From: Chromera velia
Taxonomy: Eukaryota; Sar; Chromeraceae
Direction of reading: 5' to 3'
DNA length: 38,310 bases
NCBI GenBank assembly: GCA_018398765.1
Contig: JAHBMJ010000975.1
Coordinates: forward strand, 1 to 38,310
A program made the position numbers and the translations under genes. Under the pieces are notes generated by a model. The model saw only the letters and a program-made list of their open reading frames with translations. It made no database searches and was not told the DNA's origin. Shown here in pieces: positions 1 through 12,100 of this stretch; within the stretch, counting starts at the first letter, position 1, and the number at the start of each line of letters is the position of its first letter.

Positions 1-19
1 TGTGTGTGTGTGAGTGTGT

Positions 20-62
<43 letters not shown>
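1..62. repeat. (TG)n microsatellite
   Basis: Nearly pure TG dinucleotide run at the left edge of the window, broken only by two GAG interruptions. It probably lies in an intron or the 5' flank of the large plus-strand gene that follows. ORFs through it are only Cys/Val repeats and are not coding. Confidence 0.9.
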
Positions 63-64
<2 letters not shown>

Positions 65-114
65 GGCATGGAGTTTCGGCTGTTGTGTGTGTGAGGGTGT
101 TTGTGTACTTGTAG

Positions 115-211
115 GGCCTCAGAGCTGCTTTCTTTTTCGTCCTCAACCACCATGGATTTTTCGTAGCGCTCTCCTGTCCAGCCTCTTGGCACCAGGCTGC
201 TCCTCTCTCTC

Positions 212-264
<53 letters not shown>

Positions 265-1790
265 AAACAGGTGCCGACCTCTCATACGATGAACCCGGAG
301 CAGACAGTGCCTGGTCAGTCTGCCTCCTTTTGGTCCTGCACTCTCGCTGCTGCCTGCTGCACTGCTCTAAGATCAGGCAATGTTTTTTTTTTTTTTTCTT
401 TAAGGCCGCTCCTCTGTCTACCATTTGTGCGTGGACATTGTCTGGACGCGTGTGTGCGCGAGAAAGAGTGCGGGGCGAGGACTTCCGCTCCTGTTCCCAT
501 TCGGCCCCAGATCCCTTCTTAGGCTCTTCCAAGTCCATCAAACAAATATTCATGCTCTTTTCCGTTCCGTTCCGTTGAATCACTCCCTGCAGGACGAAAT
601 CGTCGTGTTTCCCCGTTCGCCTGGATCTTGCTGTGGTTCCGATTTCTCGTCAGTTCTTTGTGCATCTCTCCTGCTTTTCTCTATCATTTTTTGTTCCTGC
701 CTCTCACTTCATGTCTCTCTCTTCACGTACCTCTTTCGCTTTCCTTTTGACGGAAGAAACGTCGCACTGGCTCATCAGCCAGGCAGGAAACCTCATCTCT
801 TTTTCCTTCTTCTACGCTTTTTTTTCCTCTCCTCGTACCCTCATTCTTTGAGATAGAGTCAGAAATTTGGCAAGAAAGACGTTGAGGGAGGTCCCGACCA
901 GACCAACAGATAGTGAGAGGAACACCAGTTTCGTCATCTTCTTTTCCCATCTGTCTCTCTCTCTCTCTGCCTGTTTGTCCCCCTCAGGGATCTGGCTGCA
1001 CATTCCTGGAAACTGTCCTGCCGTCTCGTCCCTTCCCCCGACTGTGGCACCAACGGTCGGTCGGTTTGTTCTTTGGCTTTTTTTTCCGGCATTTCTTTCT
1101 TTCCTTCCTTCCTTTCTTTCTTTCTTTCTTTCTTTCTTTTTTTCTTTCTTTCTTTCTTTCTTTCTTTCTTTTCTTTTCTTCTCGCTGGTTCATTTGCTGG
1201 ATTTGTTTTCACAGTGACTTCAACTTCATTTATTCTTTCCTCCTTCCCCCGTTTCTCTTTTTGCCTCGTCTGTTGTTGCCTGTGCAGAAGCTGTCGGATG
1301 AGGGACTGAAGTTCTCTGGGTCCTCCAGCGGGCAGGCGGCCCCCCAGAGCTTCATGTTCGCCTTCCAGAATGAGGGCAACTGGAAGCCTTTCGAACGAGT
1401 GAGTTTTTGGGGGGTGGGCGGTCTCTATGTTGTGTGCTCTGGGTTGTGTCTTTTCAGTCTCAGTCATTTTGCTTTGTCTTTCTCTTTCTGCTGTGCTCTG
1501 TGTGTGTTGTGCAATGAATGCTACACCCATGAATAAATGACTTGGTGCAGGCAATTTGGTCGATGACAGTCACCGTACCAACTCGGTCAGTCCGTCTGTG
1601 TGCCTGTGTGCCTGTGTTTGTGTATGTCGATTGAGCGGCCGGCAGTCGAGTTCCGCTTCCATGTTCCCTGAGCTTATGGGGTGCACTTCATTCTGTCCCT
1701 CCTCTTTCCATGCCTCCTTTCCTCGTCTCTGCCTGTCGGACTCTGAATGTGTGTGTGTGTATGTGTGTGTGTACGTCTGTGTGTGTGTAC

Positions 1791-1821
<31 letters not shown>

Positions 1822-2455
1822 GACCGGCAGCACGTTCCCATGCTAACTCACTAATTCAGTTGGACGATCCACGACAGCTAGGGGCTTTGATTTAGGCAAG
1901 TGAAGGTCGAGAGAGTCCCGCTAGAAAAGCCGGGCCGGCAGAAAGGAATTGTGCACGCAGACCAACTGCCTGACGCCAGCAAAAGAGAACACCCGCACCC
2001 NGTTCGTGAGGTTCCTCGTGAAGACTTCCTTCAGGTTCATCACAGGGCCTCTCCAGATCCTCCTCGAGTTGTTCGACGCAGGCACGGAACCAGACTCAGA
2101 GGCTCTAGCTCCCTCGTGCCAAATGGGGTGGGTCAGGGAGGGGGGGGGACTGGGGGGGGTAGGGGAGGGAGTCTGCTGGGGGAGTGTTGTGGGGAGGTTC
2201 TGAGGTGGTGTGTCGGACTGAAGATGAGGGGGTGCGGGTGTTCTCTTTTGCTGGCGTCAGGCAGTTGGTCTGCGTGCACAATTCCTTTCTGCCGGCCCGG
2301 CTTTTCTAGCGGGACTCTCTCGACCTTCACTTGCCTAAATCAAAGCCCCTAGCTGTCGTGGATCGTCCAACTGAATTAGTGAGTTAGCATGGGAACGTGC
2401 TGCCGGTCCACACACACACACACACACACACACACAGANGTGTGTGTGTGTGTGT

Positions 2456-2498
<43 letters not shown>

Positions 2499-2917
2499 CA
2501 GACTTCACCGGTTCGTGAGGTTCCTCGTGAAGACTTCCTTCAGGTTCATCACAGGGCCTCTCCAGATCCTCCTCGAGTTGTTCGACGCAGGCACGGAACC
2601 AGACTCAGAGGCTCTAGCTCCCTCGTGCCAAATGGGGTGGGTCAGGGAGGGGGGGGGACTGGGGGGGGTAGGGGAGGGAGTCTGCTGGGGGAGTGTTGTG
2701 GGGAGGTTCTGAGGTGGTGTGTCGGACTGAAGATGAGGGGGTGCGGGTGTTCTCTTTTGCTGGCGTCAGGCAGTTGGTCTGCGTGCACAATTCCTTTCTG
2801 CCGGCCCGGCTTTTCTAGCGGGACTCTCTCGACCTTCACTTGCCTAAATCAAAGCCCCTAGCTGTCGTGGATCGTCCAACTGAATTAGTGAGTTAGCATG
2901 GGAACGTGCTGCCGGTC

Positions 2918-2958
<41 letters not shown>

Positions 2959-3073
2959 CGTTCGTTGTGGATGAACTGGATAACTTCATGCAGGTGCATG
3001 GGAGGCACACCTGTGTACAACGGCATGATTCTTGACCACGCGATGCCGACAGGATTCACCTACAAGGTTGGTC

Positions 3074-3143
<70 letters not shown>

Positions 3144-5485
3144 TGTCCCTCTGCCTGACTATTTGATTTTCCTTCCGTGTGTGTATCTGTCAAGACAGTC
3201 TTGCAGGACTTGTCACTCTGAGATTGGCAGAGTGATTCTCTTTCAACCCCTTCAACCCCACACTCCCCTACTTCACCCACATGTCCCCCCCCTTCTGCCT
3301 GCCTGCTTGCAGTTGTGGCTGCTTGCTGGAGAGCCCATCACACTCGACGAGGCCTCGACTCAGTGCATGGAGTTTGATTTTGAGTACGACATTCAGGTCT
3401 GCAAGTCTCTAGTGTCCATCCGCATTTGCAGTGAAACTAAGTGTGAACTTATCATTGTGAACCTGACAAACAGACAGAGACACATGATACAGTGTCCTTG
3501 CTTTTTTGTGTGTGTTGGACTTCTGAGAAGAGTAGCAGAAACGGTGTAGCTTGACAGGATACGGTACGTGCTTTGAGTGTGCAAAAGGAAAGGAAAGAAT
3601 CCAGGGAAGGATTGAGGGGAGCTGCCGAAGAAGAAACAGAGTGAAACGGAAGTTTTCAAAGAAGCTGCCTATGTGCCTGCCTGCCTGCCTGCCTGTGTGC
3701 GTTACGTTTTGTCAGCTGGCTGCTTCCATGTCAATGGTTCTGTTTTACGATTGCAAGAGAGAGAGGCACCCTGGTCGATTTTTTTCTTTTTTTCTTCTCC
3801 CCTTCGACCTCTCTCTGCCTGCAGTACGAGCAGCGCATGACCCCCTTCGAGATCGGACCACAGTCGTGGATGTGCACGAACAGCAGACTGCCGACGTCGT
3901 TCATTCAGAGGACAGAGCACTCGACTGAGGATTTGGAACCGGGAGTCGTCCTGGGCAGGCATCTGCACCTCAGAGACTGGTCAGTCAGTTGGTTTGGTCG
4001 TTCGTTTGTTTGTTGGTGGGATGGGTGTGGGTGGGGCGGTGTGTCTTTTGTCTCCGGTTGGATCCAATGCATGAAGTTTTGTTTTTGCTGTTGTATTACT
4101 GGGTTTCTCCCTTTTTGGTCTTTCGCTTCTCTTGGTCCGTGGCCTCCCCTCCTGCTGAATGTACGACAAGCACGAAACAGTCCCATGTGAAAGGTGAAAG
4201 AGAACGCCTGTGAGAGAGCACTCATTCTTCCATTTACTACCCGGAAAGATGGGCTGTTTGCCGAAAGGACACCTGGACGAATGGATGGGTGGGTGGGTGC
4301 TGACCCCCATCCTTTCTTCCTTCTCTCCCTTTCTCCTCTTGTGCGCTCTTTCACTCTTTGTTTTCTTACATGCGCTGTTGCAGGTTCGGTTTTCCTCCCG
4401 ACGAGACGGATTCTCTTTCCCATGTGATCAAACTGGAGGTCACCGAGAATAGTCTTCTGAGGGTGTCCACGCACAGGAGCGCCGTGGACATCCGTCTGAT
4501 CCTCACAACGTGGGACGACCCGGTCTCCCCATTGTGCGACACTGCCCGGCTCCCGGGAGCCAACGAGAGGCTGGAGGTCTTCTGCCCCCTCTCTCCTGGG
4601 AACTACGCTCTCGGGTTCTACGGGGATCTGCCCCTAGGGGGGGTGCACCCGTGTGACTCGTTCTTCGTGCAGATGGCTCTGAAACCTGCGGCAGTGCTCC
4701 AGGAGGCAGAGCTCTGTGCGGGGGGGGAACAGACGGGCGTCGACTTCCAAGTGGAGGAAAGTGAGAGCACAGCATGGAGACGGTGAGTCAGGAGAAAAGG
4801 GAAGGGAAGGGCATGGAGGGCGGATAAATTCGGGGGTTGATTTTTGGACCTAATGCATTATCGTTGTCTTTGTTGGTCGATTAACGGGGGGCTTTTGTCC
4901 CCCTTTCTCCAATTCCTTTAGGCTCTTTGTGCTGATAGTAATCTCTTCTGAGAATTTCTTGTTTTGTACTTTTGTCAGTGTGGAACGAAAGCCCGGTCGT
5001 CCAAACATCACGTGGAGACCACTCACTGCATTTATCTTTTTGTCTTTTTTTGCCTTTGCGTGCGTCACTTTTCTCCCTTTCTTTCTTCTTCTGTTTGTTC
5101 AGGTATTCGGTGGCTCTGCCGCCAGCCTCCGGGTCCTCCCTTAGGAGCCAGCCTGTGGGGTCGTCTACCTTCGTGGTGAAGAGGGGGGGACCTCCTACGT
5201 ACCTGGCAGCCGCAATCCGATCTGACTACATGGCTGCAGACCTGCATCTCTCGGTGAGTGAGTGAGTCTGCTTTTTTTGTTCGTCGTCGCACTGTGTGGG
5301 GGGAACATTTGTTCTCCATCTCCTGTCGCTGCCTGGTCCTCTGTTTGATTGAGCCTTGCCGGTGTTTCTTCTTCCTTTCTTCAAAATAAGATCGAGTCAG
5401 ATGGCTCCAAGAGAGGACAACATGACAGACGAAACAAAGGAGGGCTCTGTTTCTTCTTTTCTTTTCTTTTCTTTTCTTTTCTTTG

Positions 5486-5517
<32 letters not shown>

Positions 5518-5627
5518 TTTTTCTTTCTTTTTTTCTTTCTTTCTTTCTTTCTTTTTTTCTTTCTTTCTTTCTTTCTTTCTTTCTTTCCTTTCTTTCTTTT
5601 CTTTCGTTCGTTCGTTCGTTCCTTCGT

Positions 5628-5662
<35 letters not shown>

Positions 5663-5663
5663 G

Positions 5664-5698
<35 letters not shown>

Positions 5699-5699
5699 G

Positions 5700-5734
<35 letters not shown>

Positions 5735-8552
5735 GTCTTTCCTTCCTTCGTTCGTTCGTTCTCTCTTTCTTTCTTTCTTTCTTTCTTTCCTTCCTTCCTT
5801 CCTTCCTTTCTTTCTTTCTTTCTTTCTTTCTTTTTTTCTCTGGTTGTAGATACGCGAGGGGATGGACGGCCCTAAGTTGACTCGATCGAGAGAGGGGGGG
5901 TTGAGAAGGAAGTTTGTTTGTTGAACTCTTCTCTTTTACCGTCCCCTCAAATGTTTTGTTTCTCTTTTTATTCACAACCCATGCGTGCGTGCGTGCGTTC
6001 AGGTGTCCAACCAAGGCAAGCACATCGCGAACCCGCGTGTGTCCTCAGTCGGGTACACAGAAATGCTGGGGCCTCTATCACCTGGCACCTACACAGTCGC
6101 AGTCTCCCACCTGCCCCTGCCACAGCGCCCTCTTCCGTGGCTGCGGGATCTGAAGCTCTGCGCGCAGTTCCAGATGGACGTGCGGCTTGTAGAGAGACCG
6201 TCTGGGGGGGAGACGGGAACGGATACGTGGCTGTGCAGGGCCTCCTCTGAGAGACTGCCGAAGCATCTGATTCCCTTCAAGGGGGGCTCTCTGTTGGTCG
6301 ACTCTGAGTTCTTTGTCCCCTCCAGTGGGAAGATTGCAACGATTGTCAGCGCACAGTCGGAGAGCGTTTTGAAGATTCACTCAGCGGGTCTGGGGGCAGA
6401 TGCGTTGATCAAGGTGGCAGCAGGTGCTCGGAACCCGTCGGATCGAAATCAGTGGAAGTCCTCTTTGCTTCTTGCAGAGGCCCACAGGGATGTGTTCCTT
6501 CATCTGAAAGAGGCAGGGCAGTACACTGTTCTCATCTCCGTCTCCGAAATGGCAGACGAACTTCCACCCTGTCCGACCTTGAAGGTTCATCTGGTGCTAG
6601 AGCCTGTGGATCTGATCCCGAAATGCCCCTGGGCTTCGAAGGTTGGCCCCTTCTCCGCTTCCTCACGCACACAGAGACAGGAAGCCGCGAGCGATCACCT
6701 CGGAGACCTCCTTGTGGATTTGATGCCTCGGGAGGTTGGGAAGGCGATGGGAGGTTCCAAACCTGCAGAGACGGTGTGGTTGTCTCCAGAGATGAAAACG
6801 GAATTGCCCCTATCGGTGTCCTCCGCATCTGTGGCAGTGCGGGTGGGTGGGCATTTCTGTCGGTGGATTTTCTTCTTGACTTCTTTCTCGCTTCAGATTC
6901 TTTCCTTCCGCTTCCATGAAATGTGTCGTCGTCGATCTTATGGGTTTCCTCCTTTTGAGAGAGATTGAATCTCCCCGCGTTTGTGTCTTTAGCTCATTAT
7001 CTTTTTTCCCATTCATGGACAAAATGATTGTTACGACTGACGTCCAGCTCGTTTGCGGTAACTTCATTTGGCCAGTTTTCTCTGTCATGAATCCAATTAC
7101 CTGTCTACCTTCTCCCGTTCTCATCCATTTCTTTGCACCCTTGCGCTATCTCGTTTTTCATTGGCTTCTCTACAGACGCAAAGGGGCGTGCCTTCTTCCC
7201 ATTCCTTCTCCCTTGTCGCACAACATCCGTGACACGTGAATTCCATCTGCAGTTCGAAATGGAGGTCCACCCCCCCTGGCTCCCTGTCACGCTGGAGCTG
7301 GTGCCCAAAGGCTCGAAGTACACGAGCAGCAGAGCGAACCAGGCGAGGACCACGGCCCGTCTCCTCGAACACCGTCTCCTATTGATGGACGAGGACGTGC
7401 CGAGGGGGGAGTATGCAGTGGTGATTCGGCCGTTGGTGGAGTCCTTCGAGGTCCTTCCTTCTCTGCTGGACTCGTGTGCTCATGTGACGATTGACTCCGA
7501 AGTGGGGGTGAATGACGACGTGGCAGGGAGTGCTCTGAGGGCAGAGCTGCTGGATATCCCTGACCTGTTGGCTGTGCAGACCCTGCCTTCGGTCGGTAGA
7601 GCGGGGGGGAGGTGCCTAGAGGGAAATGGTTTGCTTGAAAAGAGAGTCTCTTTCTCCCCCTCCCTCCTTGCGGGTCTTTTTTTTTCTATCATTATTCCCA
7701 CTTCGTCTCCCCCGTTTTCTGCTACTCTGTGTGTTTCTGCTTTGTCTAGGTCAGCCTTGTCTTCTCAGTTCGCTCTTTGAAATCAAGGGCGCTTTCAAGC
7801 GGCTACATCAGATACGTAAATGCGTGTCTCTGCGAATGGAGGCAGAGTCTAGCTCATTCATCGAGATCGTGTAGAGGCCTTTGCCTCTGAAGGAAAACGT
7901 GTATTTGTTTGTGTCTCCGTGTGCACCCCCCCCTTTTTTTGCAGAGCATGAACCAGGTGGGGCTGCTGTCTCTTCCCGATGTCGGCGTAACTGCGACGTC
8001 TGTATACAAGATTGACGGCCTCCATGCGGTTCCTCTGCGTGTGACCAAGGACACGCTGATGCGGATTGTGTGCGAACCCGCTGACATGTCCAACACCCAG
8101 ATGAACGTGAAGGTGCGGACGTCTGGCGGATCTGTGGTTGGAAGCTCTGACAGCAACGGGCACCTTCTAGCTGTGCTTCCTACTGGATACTATGAAGTCA
8201 AGTTTGAGGGCAAGGGGGCGTTCCTAGTCACAATGGGTCGGTCTCAGATCATATGGGTCTGCTTTTTTCTGCGTCTGGGGATAAATGGGATGTGAGAATG
8301 TATGTGTGTGTGTGGGTGGGAGGGTGGGTGGTAATGAGTGGAGATCTGCTTGAGAGAGCTGAAAGAAAGAAGTCGGCTTACACCTTTGATCCGCCACCTC
8401 AGCACTTGCGTGCATACCTTTTTTGCTTGAGAGGAAGCAGCAGGGAGGGGGCTCTATGAGAGAAAGACCGGAAGCCTCACTCTCGCATCTTTCATCTACA
8501 GGCCTTGCTTGCTTCACGCATGCACAAGCCCTCTTACGCAAAGATTGCCCGT

Positions 8553-8588
<36 letters not shown>

Positions 8589-9156
8589 GGATCGCTTCAA
8601 TGGAGAGACTGGAGAGCGACGCCCACTCTGTCCCTAGAGGCGGGGGGGGTGAGTGCCTTGCCAACCCGCCCGCCCTTCCAGTCCCCTCACCGTCCCTTGG
8701 GGCCCCTCCGAAAAGTGAATTCGATACGGTCAGTCCCTCAGTGAGTCAGTCAGTCAATCAGTCAGTCAGTCAGTGAGTCAGTGAGTCAGTCAGTGAGTCA
8801 GTCAGTCAGTCAGTGAGTCAGTCAGTCAGTCAGTCAGTCAGTGAGTCAGTCAGTCAGTCAGTCAGTCAGTGAGTCAGTCAGTCAGTCAGTCAGTCAGTGA
8901 GTCAGTCAGTCAGTCAGTCAGTGAGTCAGTCAGTGAGTCAGTCAGTCAGTCAGTGAGTCAGTCAGTCAGTCAGTCAGTCAGTCTGTCTGTCAGTCAGTCA
9001 GTCAGTGAGTCAGTCAGTCAGTCAGTCAGTGAGTCAGTCAGTGAGTCAGTCAGTCAGTCAGTGAGTCAGTCAGTCAGTGAGTCAGTCAGTCAGTGAGTCA
9101 GTCAGTCAGTCAGTCAGTCAGTGAGTCAGTCAGTCAGTCAGTCAGTGAGTCAGTCA

Positions 9157-9199
<43 letters not shown>

Positions 9200-12100
9200 T
9201 GTCACTCAGTCAGTCAGTCAGTCAGGAGGAACGCCTCTCACTCATTGACAGGTCCTCCCTTCATTTGCTCGCGAGTTTTTGAGTGTCAATTTCAGTGCCG
9301 AGATGCTTGTCGGTCTTCTCATTTTTTTTTATCTGCATCGCGTATTTGTCTCCCTGTTCGTTTGTTTCTGTTCTTTCGTCCCCTCGAGAATATTTGGAGA
9401 TGGTGTCCCCTCATGTTCCTTTCTCTCTTACTCCCTCCTTCCCTCTTCTCTGCAGGGTCCCGTGAGTGTCCGTCTGGCCTCCTCATGGACTCAGCGGTCG
9501 GGTGCCATCATGGAGACGGCAGTCAAGGTGCCCGCCCCTGCAGTCCTGAACATCCAGTTGGGCTCTCCGTTTATTTTGGACTTTGTGCGCATAGGCGTGC
9601 ATGTGCCTGAGGGTTTGTGGGTAGGAGAACAGAGGGCCCAGATGAACGCTTTGAGATTGGAAGTCCCCCCTGGAGAATACGCGATCCAGATCAGCCAGCC
9701 CAACCCTTTGCCGAAAGACAAAATCCCAAAGAAGCTCCTTGACCACTGCTTGGCATTCTCAGCCCAGGTCTCCGTCTCCCCTCTCGCAAAACAGGCCCCA
9801 GGTGCAGCGTCTGAGTGCATTTCCTACGGGGCCCTCCCGCTTCCTCTTGACTTGAGTAGTCCCTCTGGGGGTAGTGCTGTCTTGGGAGGGCCCATTGACG
9901 AGAGGGGGCGTCTCCTTATTCGTTCCCGGGTGGTCATCTCAGACATGCACGACGGGAGGAAGAAGCTGTTCCTGTCCACAAAGAATAGGGACCTCGTCAT
10001 GAAGGTCAGGCAAACCAGGCAGGTTCACTTTCGTCTCTTCTGTGTTATGGGAAAGAGCATGGGTCCATGAGTCTATCTGCCTCGTCATCTCATCTCTCCA
10101 AATACTCGACTTATGTGTTCTGTGTCTCAACTCTGATGTTGCCTCCCCCCCCTGCTCTGTTTTGAGGCCCGCCCGCCCGCCCTTTCAAGTCTTCTCTCCC
10201 GTGTCTTCTGTGTCCCCCTTTCCTTCCATGCAGATTGGCGTTCAGCTGGGTGTTGTGAGCAAGACCGGGGGCCTGTCCCTTCACGTGAAGGGCCCCGGCA
10301 ACACCATTTTGGCCTCTGATTTCGACTGGAGTGCTGCGGCAGGGTCGTGGGAGAGGATATACAGGATCCCCCCTCACCTCGATAGCGTCTGGCTCGAATT
10401 CAAGTCANNNNNNNGGGGGGGGGGGGGGAAGGGGGGTTGTATGGATATGCTTCTCCCAAGTAGTGGGCAGAGAGGAGGGAAAGATTGGATGTCAAGCCTT
10501 CACCCTTCTGTTTCTGAACAATCTAAGCGCCATACATGGTTTTCCTCCTGTCTTCTCGTGTGGAGGTGTGAGGCTAGCGCATGCAATTGAGGTTTGCGTA
10601 GCGGTGTCGCGAAGTCGGCTTCTTTGTTTGCTTGTCTGTTAGACTATCGGATTGACAGAGAGTGTAGCTGATCCGATCGGACCCGTAAGAGAAGTCCGGG
10701 CGATGCTCTCTCTCTCTCTATCTGTACGGTTTTCGTTCTTGTCTTGGTCTGTCTGACTATCTGTGTTTCGCAGACACGAACACCGAGAGGCTGGGGAGAC
10801 AGGGTGCGTGGTGTTTCACTTCACTCTCCAGACGCTGCCCTTCGAGGAGGCCCACCAGGTCGGTTAGTTAGTGCCTCAACTCAATTAAGGGAGAGTAGAG
10901 TAGGTGTAAGAGAGAGAGAGAGAGGCAGAGAAAGAGAAAGAGAGAAGGTAACATCGGGGTGGGTGTCTGCCTGTACTTGCAGCCGCATCCATGCATGCAT
11001 CCATGAGTCCCCGTACGACTGTTTTTTGGGCGAATACATTTGTGTGTTTGTTCTTAAGTTGCCACATGTTTCGTCCTCTTGGTCGTGCGGGTCTGGGCAC
11101 AGATCTGTCGCCTTTTTGTTTATTTTTCCGCTCTCTGTCTTCTCCTGTCGTTAAGTGGGGCCTTGATTCCCTAAAGATTGATTGATTGCCTTTGGAAGGT
11201 CCACTTTTCCTTTCCAAAGCACATGGAAATTTCAAACTTTGTTTCTGACTGCATGCAGATGGCAGGGTGCCAGCAGACCCCCCTGTCAATGACCCACCAC
11301 GAGAACTTTATGCCCCGCGCCCCCTCGAGGCAACAGATGATTAAGCCGGGGGGGACCATCGCAAGGACAGACACGACACTCGTCGCACAACCGTCGGAAG
11401 GCTTCATTGGAACTGTGCCTTTGAAGCTTGAGCACGAGTCATTTGTTAGTGCCTCGGTGGAGTATAACTTCATTTTGTCCCACATGGAGATGGACATCAT
11501 CAGAGCGAAAGAGGCCAACAGCGCTTCGAAGACCTCCCTGGTGTTCGGGGAGATGGACTACGTGAACCCCCCCACAGCACCGACCAACGTACGACAATGG
11601 ATCGCCATCGTTCTCCCACCGTAAGTCGATTCGTAAATCGGAACGGAGAAGAGACGACCATCGTTCGTCATCTCTTGATCTCTTTGCTCTCTTTCCATCT
11701 CTGCCTGCTTCTAGTATTGTGTCCATGTGGGAGGATGGGTGGGAATGCTGGGCTGGTTGCGAGGAGGAAGGAGAATGAACTGGCTCGGATGGGGGGGGGA
11801 AGATTGAGAAGCTGTGTGAAAGAGAGAAAGAAAGAGAGAGGGGGGTCGGAGGGAGTGTCAGCTTCCCCACTTGGTCTGCCCACAAAGTTTGGCTTTGGGG
11901 GTGCCTCATGACCACCAAAGGAGATCTGCTTGAATTGACGCATTGACGAAATGTTTCGTTGTTTGCAGAGGCGACTACCTTTTGCGTGTGGCTGACGACC
12001 ACTGGGCGACTCAATTTGAGGAGAACCCACTGGCGGAGTCCCACTCCAATCTGCCGGTCGCAAAGGATCTAGGCGCCCCCCCTCTCTGTTTCCCTATGGC

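Noticed and set aside
988-1055. Alternative frames for this exon (for example DLAAHSWKLSC)
   Set aside because: All three frames are open, but only the chosen one agrees with both the 271-313 exon upstream and the 1288 exon downstream when the GTCGGT donor at 1056 is used.
934-1554. 206-codon minus-strand ORF opposite the first exons of gene A
   Set aside because: Lys-rich translation of a (TTTC)n tract plus the shadow of a real plus-strand exon.
2002-2127. Second copy of the gene A exon found at 2511-2636
   Set aside because: Lacks a splice acceptor, starts at an N and belongs to the probable misassembled duplicate.
5397-6023. 208-codon Lys/Arg/Glu-rich minus-strand ORF
   Set aside because: Antisense of the (TTTC)n intronic array in gene A.
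8589-8648. Shorter exon ending at the GTGAGT at 8649
   Set aside because: Would end in phase 1, whereas the next exon at 9456 must be entered in phase 0. The GTCAGT donor at 8729 fits.
8869-9096. 75-codon Ser/Gln/Val repeat ORF
   Set aside because: Translation of the (CAGT)n array. It lies within an intron by phase.
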